Part shown: piece after piece, positions 47,901 through 56,548 of the stretch
Numbering within the stretch: the first letter of the stretch is position 1
How the letters are laid out: each line of letters starts with the position of its first letter
Assembly (NCBI GenBank): GCA_029948255.1
Contig: JALIZF010001367.1
Location: 62,001-126,000, forward strand
DNA: 64,000 nucleotides
Origin: Telmatactis stephensoni
Taxonomy: Eukaryota > Cnidaria > Anthozoa > Actiniaria > Isophelliidae
Direction of reading: 5' to 3'
The notes under the pieces: model-generated
The model's database searches: none
Seen by the model: the letters and a program-made list of their open reading frames with translations, nothing else
What the model was told of the DNA's origin: nothing
Made by a program: the position numbers and the translations under genes

Positions 47901-50900
47901 AAATCGAAGTGCATTAGCTTGACCTTTCCTAGAGGCATTACATTTTAGTTTTTCGTTTTTGGATACTTTGAAGAAGATTTAGGTAACGATAAGAGCTTAC
48001 GTCTCATATTTCCAAAACTTGACTGATTCAATTTTATGTCCCTTACTGAAAATGATCATTACATTCTGAATCGATTAAAACTCTGGAAATTACACAAACG
48101 AAACTAAGTAAAAAAAATTAAAAAATTAAAAAGGAATTCGTCGTTTTTTTAATGTATCTCCTTGATCAATGTGGGTAACAGAACCGGAATTTGAGTGGCT
48201 TCATGGGTAAACAAAAATTAACCAACATATTTTGATAAAGATTACTTCAGGAACCTACAACAGGATCACGGCTGCAAGATGAATACCTGCAGAAACGTTT
48301 TTCTGCTCGCTGGGTACAAGATGACAAGTTTGAGAGTTATCTCAGCCCAAACATTTAAAGAAAAGCTAAGTTCCGTCAGTGGATGTCACCCAGTGCTATG
48401 ATTTAGCATCATTACCACGTTGCATTGAACTACGTTAAATTTAGTTCAAAATTAAGCATCTAATGCAATGTATATACGTAAAGTACTGATAACGACTATA
48501 TTCGCTGATCTCAAACAATGACACACTCACCTGTATTATACCATATTTTTCCTCATGTTAAGAGTCTCTAAATAGCCAGTGAATCAATACCAGCCCTTAT
48601 CAGGGAAGACCGGCAGGGCGCTGAGGGTCAAATGAGTGCATGAGCTGGAAACGTATTAGGTATTCAGGTTATTAACTATTACACTTATTCACGGCACGGA
48701 GGAACATTGAAGAAATGAATGAAAACATTGTATGGATGTGATGTATCTGTACCTCAAGAACGTAGGCATGCCATTATTCCCGCCAAATACATATCCTTAT
48801 GTAAAATAGATTGTCTTGAACCTACAAATCAATTTTTTACAAATCAGTAAGGCAATAGGCAGACTATGTATTTTTTCAGCTTTGCCGCTTACCTTTAGCT
48901 GACGTTCAAACAGGACTGGAATATTTGAAGGTACCAACAACAACATCGCCTTCGTTCTCAGGACCGATGCTCACCAAAGAACTGATATACATGCTGACCA
49001 CGTGTGTTAGCACTGTACGACATACATGACAAGCTATGGTCTGATTTGTCGAAAAAATGATGAGTTGACAGATGGATTACTATTTCCCTCAAAATGCCCG
49101 AGAAATTTACACAGGCTTCCCGGTCTTTGGTCATATGACTAGTTATGTGGGTTTCCTGTTGTTTTGCCAAGAAACCAACAGTTACGTTGTTAGCCAGAGA
49201 CCTGGCAGTGATTCCCAGGGACATAGCGAATTTATTTAACAGCCAGGAAATCAAAATTTTGTCTTAATATACCAGCCAGGCACAGTTATTCCGAAATACG
49301 AGCCAGAGGTCAATATATGCATTTTTGTTTCCCAGCCAGCAACAAAAGTTATGTGGAGCGGATATTTTGTGGAGCGGTTCGGTTGGGTACTCTTGAATAT
49401 CTGCAAGTGATAAGTATTAAATACGCTCTCCTCACGACTGTTTTTTCGAATTTTTCGTAAATTGTGCGCTTGTGCGCTTGTTATTTTATAAAAGAAGTAA
49501 AAAAACTGTTTTTCTGTGTTCGATAGCCTGATCAAAACACTTGTCAAACTTGTGATGTTGGATCGGAGCACTCGAGAGCTGTGAAAGCACTCACCTACGG
49601 CCCGTGCTACGGCTCGTGTTCTACTAACATTGCGTGTTTTGATCAGGCTATCAAACACAGAAAACAGTTTTTACTGCTACGCCTCGTGCCACTCTTACGT
49701 TTGTCAATCGTTCTTTATATTTTCTCTCGTGCGTCTATTACGCCATGGACGCGCGGCTTTCTGTTAGTCTATAATGTGTTTACTTATATATCACTGTAAG
49801 TCAGTCACCTACCAGTATTACCAGGGCATGGTAGAGTATATCCATAACGTTGGTTGTGTACAAACTGTCTATCATTTAGTCTTGTAGTACAGTACAACAC
49901 AAAACAATCCAAGCAAATAGCATGTCCTGAATCACATGGGAAGACCAACACTGGATCCCTTCAAAATATAAACATTACAAAAGGATTGGTGAATAGGTGT
50001 GGCTACCAAGACATATTAAGGTCCAGCAGTACATGAGGGTTGTGGCATGAATTGATCTGCTAGCTAGCTTACTTACATGATTTCCTCACAGGCTAAACAA
50101 GGAACATTCCTGATATTTGTCCTTACTAAGGACAAAGCCACAGATCTTTCGTCTTCAGAAGAGGGATGTGACCCACACTTAAAATAGAATTCCTGACATA
50201 AAAAAAACATTAAAGATGCCATGGATTATATTGCATGATGTAGATATAATCATGTTAATATTATGCCATGACATTAATATGGATCAGCAATACAGGGATG
50301 TACCACTGGATATGGTATGGGTTAAACAGGGTTATCTTAACAGGAGTTAGGGGTTCATTACATTATTGTTGAACTCTTATGAATATGATATATTTGTTTA
50401 TTGATCATTTTTGGTTTTTTTGGCCTTTTTTGTTGTTGTGAATAATGTACCTCCCAGCTAGTTTAACTCACATAGTTATTCTGGGAAGGCATTTACTAAA
50501 CATGTCAACTACAATTCAATTCAATTCAATTCAATACAATACAATACAATACAATACAATACAATACAATACAATACAATACAATACAATGCAATGCAAT
50601 GCAATGCAATGCAATGCAATGCAATGCAATGCAATGCAATGCAATGCAATGCAATGCAATGCAATGCAATGCAATGCAATGCAATGCAATGCAATGCATT
50701 ATTATATGGCTAGATAATTTCCTGAATTCTGATTGGCTAATGCATGGTCTGTATTTTGCCATATCAGGACTGCTGTCCCGGATGAAAAGAAAAGTTTGCA
50801 TTTGGCAATTGTTTAGCAGGACTTCTCAAAGCCATATAATAAATAAGTTATTAACCTCGTTTGCTCAGTCTGTGTGGGAAAATATCAGACCTTCAGATCA

Positions 50901-53900
50901 GATCTTTTTGTACAGTCACCTTGCTACGCTCAGTCCGTACTGTCAAGACCTTGGTCTGATATTTTCCCATACAGATCTCGAGCTCGGTTAATAACCCTTT
51001 AATACAATACAATGCAGTGCAGTGCAGTGCAGTGCAATAACCTTTATTTACGGTGGTCAATACACTTAACTATACAGCTACTTTGCAGACATGCCACAAA
51101 ATAATGAAAATAAATAAATGATAATTATATATGTTTATAAATAAAGATGAACACTACATGTATATAAATAAAAATGTCTATAAAAACTAAAATAATCTAA
51201 AATTTAAGAAATATAATTGATAATATTTCTGAAGATAATTATATAAAATCGAAAATCTCTCAGTCTGTGCCCTATCACATGTCACTTTCCTATGGTTTTC
51301 TTACGAGCGTGTATGGGTGTGGCCAAATACAGGTGATTTGATCAATAAGAATATGAAACACTTTACATATCAGTTCAAAATGGACCAGAACATAACATAT
51401 TCAGATTACTGACCATGCAAATAGTGTTGTAATGCCTATAAAGATTGTTGAAATTCCTGCCATTACGATACCATGCTGTGACCATGACCTTGTCCCATGT
51501 AACACGTACAAATTAAGCTATTAACTAATAGGCACACATTCATTTTAACCAACAGGAATTTACATAATTAACTGTGATACCAATAATCAATGTGGGGGGG
51601 ATCCTCCTTTCATTCCCTCTCCCTCCCCTCTCCCTTAAAGCTGGCCATGCATTAAGTTGTACTTACTGCTGTTTTGCCATGGCAACCATCCTTTTGGCAA
51701 ACACCTTTGATTCTACCAGACTGCAAGACATCATCCCATCCTTGTGGGTCCTATGTTTAACAATGAATTTTATCAACTTCACTGTTTGTTTATTTTGCTT
51801 AAGTTACTAAACAATCTACCCAACAGTAATGGAGATTGTGTGAGGTCAGGTAATCAACCAGAAATTTGTACTTTTTTTTCAAGCCTTGGTCAACTTTGTT
51901 TTGATTGTTTTCCCGTGTTTGGCAATCAATCAATCAATCAATCAATCCGTCAGTCGGTCGGTTGGTCGGTCGGTCGGTCGGTCGGTGCATAAAATGCATA
52001 AAAATAAGGCTCCGAGCAACAGAACTTGGATATTAATGTCTTCTTGATTGGAAGACAAAGGGAAGTTTTATTTTAAACAAAAGAAGTTCACATTCCGCAT
52101 ACTCTACGATGCAGTTCTTTGTTTCAAGATGCACGAAGTTGGAAAATACTGTTACAGCAAAAAGGTCTATTAGAAAAGCGATTCACGTGATCTAGCTACG
52201 GGAAGAGGCTTTCAGTTCATACAAAATCCAGGGAAAAGTTTGAATGACTACTGAATATTGTATCAAAGAAGTTCATCGACTAGTTTTCAAGGAATCCCTT
52301 TGCAAAGACATGTACTTGCATTGCAACACTTTTTAGAATTCATTGTGTATAACAAATTGTGAAGCCAAAAAATAAAGAATAAACTAAGGGATTTGCCTAA
52401 AAACTTGCCAGGATGTAGCTTTAGGCTGAATGCATGAGATAACATACAAAGATTTTGGAAATTCGACTTTTTTCATAATGCTTATGGACTGGCTGAAGCA
52501 ATTAAAACACAAATCTAAATTTTTTGAGATTAAAAAATTTAGGTGCTATTTATTCAAAAACGCTCTCATAGATTTCCTTCAACCTCCATCTGACTATAGG
52601 TCTACCCTCAAACATTAGTGATCTGTAGTTTGTTCTTATGTTCAAGTCTAGATTTTGAAAAAAATACACAATTAGCATTTTTCATGACATCACAGGGGCA
52701 CGGCTAAAAAAGCTGATCCACCCAAAAATTGCATTTTATCACAATTCAATCTTTTGGTAGGTCGTTCAGAAAATGTTCAATCCAAACAGAGGTCTATAAC
52801 GGGAGTTATGGCCGTTCAAAGTTGGTGAGGTGAGCTTGTTCAAAACCCAGGTCAGCCTCCTTAAATACAAGAAGTACCAACTGAACCAGAGGCTTAAGTT
52901 TCATGATTTTTGAGTTATGCACCTGGACCAGGGGTGAATTCAGGGGTGAAGAGGATGACTAGGCACCTCCCTTTTTGGAATAAAACTGAATAAATGCTAT
53001 ACCAGAGTGAATATGGTAACTTTTTGCCAAATTGGCCTTGTTTTCACTTGACAGCTAGCATAATAGCATTCTAGCATGTGTACAGTATTTTTCCCTTAAA
53101 GTCCCTATGACGCATATTTTTATATTTTCAAACTCATTTCTTTTCCGGGAATATAGTTAAGATCTTTTTATCCCATTTTGGAATACTCTATATTTTCAGA
53201 GATATAAAAGTTTCAAATTTCAATATGCAAATGTGATGACGTCAGGGGAGTCATCATCACTAGCTTCTCATGGATTTTACTAAAAGAGGTCTTAAATTCC
53301 ACAACCAGATTTTTTACTCAAACACAGGCTTTACCAACGGAAATAAATTCCAAATGAAAAAATAAGAGTATTTCAAGTCATCTTGGTTTTGTATAATAAA
53401 TGATGACTCCCCTGACGTCATCAAATTTGCATTTTGAAATTTGAAACCTTTATATCTCGAAAAATATGGAGTGTTCAAAAGCAAGACAAAAAGAAATCAA
53501 CTATATTCCCAGAAAAGAAATGAGTTTGAAAATAAAAAAATATGCGTCATAGGGACTTTAAATGTATTTACACTTTTCTCTTTTTCTGAGATTTCTGGCT
53601 ATTTAGTATTTATGCATACCAGCCTACTTGATACAATAATACAATACAATACAACTTTATTATTCTCCCTTGGGGTTTTTCAGAATAATATTACAAATTT
53701 CAAAACTTGACTGCTAACTTGACTGCTAACTTGACTGCTAACTTGACTGCTAACTTGACTGCTTTACACTGTGCACAGTAAAAATTCTAGCAGCTGTTAT
53801 ATAAGATATATTGAGAATTATAACATCTACAAAAATCTACAAAATCTACAAAAAGTAGCCATTTCAAATTTTTTTACCTCAATGTTTTCCCTGAGTATAA

Positions 53901-55258
53901 TAAACTTAATTTCTGATAACAGACAGCATATATTATTATTTGACTTGCCTGATTCAAGACCAAAGTTCCTTCTTTACAAGTTGAGCAACAAACTCTAAGC
54001 TTTCCTGGTTGTGCAGCTTTGCATTGTCTGCAATAAACATAGAATTGGACATGCCTTGCAAGGCCTGGTCCAGCACCAGGGTTGATTGGATGAGGTCTTG
54101 TATTCTCATCATTTAAAGCAATTTTAGACAATGGTACTGTAGTGGCCTCAATACTAAGACCAGTGGCTCCTCCATGTATTGCATGAATGATGCTTTGATT
54201 TGGTATCTCACAATCCTTTAACAAATACAACAATTTCAGTTAAGAGGAGATTTTTTTCAATGACGAGCAATAATGGCTAAAAACGCCAAAAACTAGACTT
54301 TCGTGCGAGTTTTAATCCAAATTTTCATTCTGGATTAACACTCAGAATCCTTTTTCTACCGGTTAAAAACTGATGTACCAAGATGAAATACCTGTTTAAA
54401 ACAAATTTTTGAACTGTACAAAGACTTTTCCTTGAAGTTGTGTTAGGATTAAGCTTTTTCAAGCTGAATATAAAGAATACGTATAGCAAATGAGCAAATG
54501 AAGGCCTAAATCTCATTTTTGATCCAAATTTTCGCTTTGGATTAACACTTTGATTCAACTTTCATCGGCCAAAACTACTTATAAACAACTTCAACTTTCT
54601 GACAGAAATGATTTTAGTTTTGTACAACAGCTATTCTTCAACTCGGGAGTTTTTGTCGTTCACTGCTCGAACTTGAAAAAATCCCCTCTTCATAGTAAAC
54701 AATATCAGGTTGTATATATGTTGAAGAATGTTAAATTTTTAAAAGCACTAATATTTAGCGTTGGTAGTTCCTTCAGCTAAATGCTGGTCTCCCAGGAAGC
54801 TGACATTGCCCTCTTTACCCCCCTCTTTCCATCAGTGCTCCATTTTAAGGGTATTTAAAGCTAATAAAGCTGAGGGGTGATCTGACAGAGAATTAAACTA
54901 AGGATTGAGCTTGCATCAGAAAGCTGTGCACCAACCAACTGAGCTACACTGTCTTGCTCCTGTGTTCCACGTGCACTGCAAATTAGGGTTTTATTAACCT
55001 TTAATTATGTTTATTAGACCATCATTCATGACTATTAATAATAGTTATGTTAAAAGACAATGACATGGACATTACCCTTAAAGCAATGTCATCCCTCAGC
55101 TCTCTTCCAGCAAAAATTATTCGTATTCCTGAGGGGTCAACATTTTGCTCTTCTGCAATTTTCTCTTTCAGTTGTCTAATTGTCCAGGACAAATCCACTT
55201 GTACTGGGATGTTAGTGCTGGAGTTGAAGCGAACAAATATGCAAAATCTCTGAGCCAT
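34869..55258 (-). CDS. PRKN: Parkin, RBR-type E3 ubiquitin ligase (complete)
   Basis: Ten exons join in phase to 442 residues: 55258-55076, 54215-53949, 51750-51667, 50192-50077, 49958-49822, 37315-37254, 36783-36646, 35928-35836, 35578-35452, 34990-34869. Parkin is activated by PINK1 to ubiquitinate outer-membrane proteins of damaged mitochondria. Visible order: ubiquitin-like domain ([19 protein letters not shown]), a Ser69 in NQSIIH matching the PINK1 site Ser65, RING0 from about 123 (YCRQC...CSTC), RING1 from about 210 (CLAC...[11 protein letters not shown]), HHFRILG, IBR ([31 protein letters not shown]), a REP-like helix with Trp374, and RING2 with catalytic Cys405, His407 and Glu416 ([15 protein letters not shown]). 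The C-terminus is [10 protein letters not shown] rather than the short FDV end of human parkin. The donor after exon 2 is GC (CAG/gcaagt). Human parkin is 465 aa; the difference lies mainly in the Ubl-RING0 linker. Confidence 0.96.
35944..36304. repeat. Degenerate to pure (GTAGT)n/(GTTGT)n pentamer tract
   Basis: Begins as attgcattgtattg-like degenerate pentamers about 15 bp beyond the acceptor of parkin exon 8, passes through tgctgtg/tgttg variants, and becomes nearly pure gtagt from 36111 to about 36255 before ending in tgttg units. Intronic. Confidence 0.9.
38430..48358 (+). CDS. Candidate last three exons of an unidentified plus-strand gene
   Basis: Three phase-compatible segments lie opposite parkin. 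(1) A segment ending at 38520 with donor gtacaagg reads [18 protein letters not shown]. (2) 39391-39457, between cctag and gtagga, reads [19 protein letters not shown]. (3) 48251-48358, after acttcag, reads [14 protein letters not shown] ... FESYLSPNI and a stop. Joined, they give an open, protein-like C-terminus of about 80 residues rich in charged and polar residues. The 5' boundary of segment 1 is not resolved, and a 12-codon segment at 38302-38337 with good splice signals may belong too. I do not recognise the family. The Myb-like ORF and both satellites would then also lie in an intron of this gene. Confidence 0.35.
40279..41211 (+). CDS. Intronless Myb/SANT-like DNA-binding protein
   Basis: An intact 310-residue single-exon ORF on the strand opposite parkin, inside the 12.5 kb intron between parkin exons 5 and 6. 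The N-terminus is a Myb/SANT-like (trihelix/MADF-type) domain: [35 protein letters not shown] and [22 protein letters not shown] long polar linker, a basic stretch ([16 protein letters not shown]) and a C-terminal coiled coil ([20 protein letters not shown]) follow. Such proteins occur as accessory DNA-binding factors of PIF/Harbinger transposons and as domesticated transcription regulators. The intact frame without introns suggests a recently mobile or retained copy, but no transposase is nearby. The stop codon lies in the first unit of a minisatellite. Confidence 0.75.
   Translation: MVLTNSSRWTDIETRNLLDIWGRRYSTLRLKKRNFKDWELIARDFNSRCQMNGSAALGPRTGNQCKIRIKNMLSEYKKAKTEGPGNSKQSFPFFDAIESILNRCDQQPDQYVDQLDDCQEVKEGENITLRFPAEVQVTGRQQVSVGTATESSSIQEMAVSPVSTIYTGPTILFPQAASGDVSTKHLPQATNNGMETQLFDTNQDQQRDNTSSHGIVNRGMTHKRVLAQKRKLRKNPRPVKVVKVTGQVNKDDKLLAVVREFIEERRKREEELFDKLFQQQAEAEKRYQEFTLNVIREIGRLFRPEAFSNN
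41190..41640. repeat. Minisatellite made from the 3' end of the Myb-like CDS
   Basis: About eight units of 53-64 bp (ccagaagcatttagcaacaa + ctcatcttagatatacatac + tgtgttgtagttac). The first unit includes the last codons and TAG of the Myb-like gene. Later units carry an extra tcatct before tag, which would code for the same end plus two serines. Units alternate between a form with and one without an extra cactac. Confidence 0.92.
41877..41941. repeat. (TTG)n microsatellite
   Basis: About 21 TTG units. Confidence 0.97.
42190..42400. repeat. CCAGCCAG-rich dispersed element, copy 1
   Basis: Contains atccgctccacattgccagc, repeated ccagccag, and just upstream gagtacccaacgag. A related sequence in the opposite orientation lies at about 49250-49410 (cagccaggcac, gtggagcggatattttg, ggttgggtactcttg). 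These are either two members of one family or the ends of a larger unit; the interior gives no evidence for the latter. Confidence 0.5.
42571..42790. mobile_element. MITE of the AAGGCG family, copy with TTAA flank
   Basis: Begins ggcggtgttacacgaaacga directly after TTAA (42567-42570) and shares acttggaacaattttccttg with the MITE at 26207-26438 in inverted arrangement. The right end is diffuse. Confidence 0.65.
43453..44688. repeat. 69-bp satellite, 18 units, open in several frames on both strands
   Basis: Units of 69 bp (ccattcgccgcaaaagtttc + gcaaaactgaatttgcaaag + tttcgaagcaaaggccatct + gcctatcg). They are almost identical; the main difference is G or A in the tatcG/Acc junction. Because 69 is divisible by 3 and the unit lacks stops, frames of over 400 codons run on both strands, each a 23-residue repeat. 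A degenerate unit follows at about 44700-44760 (acaaaaattttcaaaagg...gcagcaaatgtcttctat). I regard it as a satellite in a parkin intron, not a gene. Confidence 0.95.
46410..47580. repeat. Pair of related ~100-bp segments
   Basis: ggaatgttacaaaaagccta at about 46421 and ggaatgttacgaaaagcctt at about 47479 begin two diverged copies of the same segment, each continuing with acactcca..., ggcatg..., acatttcc.gag. Unknown repeat family; the 47401-47628 frame across the second copy is not supported as a gene. Confidence 0.55.
49505..49672. repeat. Hairpin element upstream of parkin exon 6 intron
   Basis: aactgtttttctgtgttcga with tagcctgatcaaaacac on the left is mirrored by gtgttttgatcaggcta with tcaaacacagaaaacagttt on the right. 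Confidence 0.75.
50512..50697. repeat. Pentanucleotide tract in three homogeneous blocks
   Basis: A run of AATTC (about 4 units), then AATAC (about 14), then AATGC (about 22), with sharp switches between blocks. It lies in parkin intron 3. Frames through it are artefacts. Confidence 0.95.
50840..50995. repeat. Hairpin MITE-like element
   Basis: gttattaacctcg and gggaaaatatcagacc on the left pair with ggtctgatattttccc and cgagctcggttaataac on the right. A short pentamer remnant (aatgcagtgcagtgc) follows at 51003-51035, then an AT-rich segment beginning cctttatttacggtgg that resembles the tail of a minus-strand LINE. Confidence 0.6.
51925..51987. repeat. (ATCA)n then (CGGT)n tetranucleotide tract
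   Basis: Short compound microsatellite in parkin intron 2: about five caat units merging through cagtcggt into about six ggtc units. Confidence 0.9.
53100..53557. mobile_element. 458-bp foldback MITE with TTAA target duplication
   Basis: Inverted arms of about 170 bp: agtccctatgacgcatattt on the left, aaatatgcgtcatagggact on the right, continuing inward to gatgacgtcaggggagtcat and its inverse. TTAA lies at 53096-53099 and 53558-53561. TTAA is the target of piggyBac and some other superfamilies. No ORF. Confidence 0.9.
53704..53764. repeat. 12-bp tandem repeat (aacttgactgct)
   Basis: About five copies, directly after a segment acaactttattattctccct that looks like a LINE tail on the minus strand. 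Confidence 0.9.
54769..54958 (-). mobile_element. tRNA-derived SINE, copy 2 (best head)
   Basis: Read on the minus strand: tgtagctcagttggttggtg is a very good A-box region and cacagctttctgatgcaagc follows. A degenerate B-box region, then the family body (gctttaaatacccttaaaat, tctgggagaccagcatttag) and tail ctgaaggaacta complete it. It lies in parkin intron 1. Confidence 0.8.
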
Positions 55259-56548
55259 AATTGTACTTGTATTAGGGAAATTAATGTGCAAATTCTGATG
55301 AAAAATAAGATATGTAATTTAATATTCAATAAGATAATGCATATATACCTTTAGACTGAATTGAAGTATGGTGACCAATTTGAAGAATCTCTGGAAGATG
55401 TAGACTAGAGCACTCGAAAAGCAAGGGAAACACTCGACTATGCCTCATGTTCCTAAGCTTGCTTTTCTCTTGCTCTACATCTTCCATCGTGTTTATATCA
55501 CAGTACAGAGACATGCGCGTACGTTTTATATTCCTTAAATACACATTTTGATCTTGGTGTGCACTTTGCAATATGCAACAGATCAAAGGACAACCTTTTT
55601 TGAAATAGGTATATACATGCAGTATTATCAATGAGTAAAGGCTGCATTGCTAAGTTATATTTTATCTTTATTGTCTATTTTATTGTCTAAAGTATCTATA
55701 TCATGTTTTTATTGTAATCTAGATATTTATCAGGTGAAGATCGAGTCATTTTTAGTGGAATCTTGATTATAAAAATTATTATAATTATTACAATAAAATA
55801 ACATTTAATGACATAATATAGATAGACAACAAAACTATATATTAATTGATTTTGAATATACGATGGTAAACTTTCTCGGACTCACACTCTGGCTTCTATA
55901 GAAAGAGCTGGTTACCATATGTCCATTCCCATTTTACTTTATCCAAAGAACAATAATAACAAAATGTAGTTTTCAAAAAAGAACAAAAGTCATAAGATCA
56001 GGCTTAGTAGTTTACATGTAGAACCAAGCTGAGATAGTACATGTAAGCTTACAACACAGCAAGCCAAGAAACTTCCATAATTTATAAACATTGAAACAAG
56101 GTTGTAAGTTAAGCTTATAAGCTTATCTACTTCCGGCATATTTTGTGGTTATTAGCGATTTGTAAACAAGCATACACATTCAAAAACAACATTTAACATA
56201 CTTTAATTCTATCTTACCAAACGTTTGCAGAGTTTTCAGCTAATTGCATCAAACGTTAACGATTTACCGCATAAACAAATCAACACAGAAAAAAGATGAA
56301 GAAACCCGCCATGATGGTGACTGGGAACTAACGTAGTACACAGGAAGCCCATGAACTTGAAATAAAAAAACCCGTCTCTATTAAATACTATTTGACATTT
56401 GCTTGCTATTCAATTATTTTTGCATTTGGCCATATGTCATTTCAGATTTCCAGTACTTCTACTATCTTGAAATTTAATGAACAAAACAGTCTATCCTTTA
56501 TAAGTAACAAAAATTAAGTAGGTGGGCTTCCTGTGGAAAGACACCAAG
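55259..56548. other. Intergenic region between divergent parkin and TAF13
   Basis: 1.29 kb separate the two start codons. It contains a repeat at about 55385-55545 (tggaagatgtag...gctctacatcttcca, a hairpin, then gtgtttatatcacagtacag) that recurs at 58893-59045. Nearest TAF13 is a sequence with caagatggcgg at the start codon. No CpG-rich core or TATA box is obvious. Confidence 0.5.

Noticed and set aside
49813..49822. Alternative parkin exon 5 donor at 49812 (ACTG/gtaggt)
   Set aside because: Phase would also fit, but it adds three residues between two zinc-ligand cysteines whose spacing matches human parkin only with the donor at 49821.
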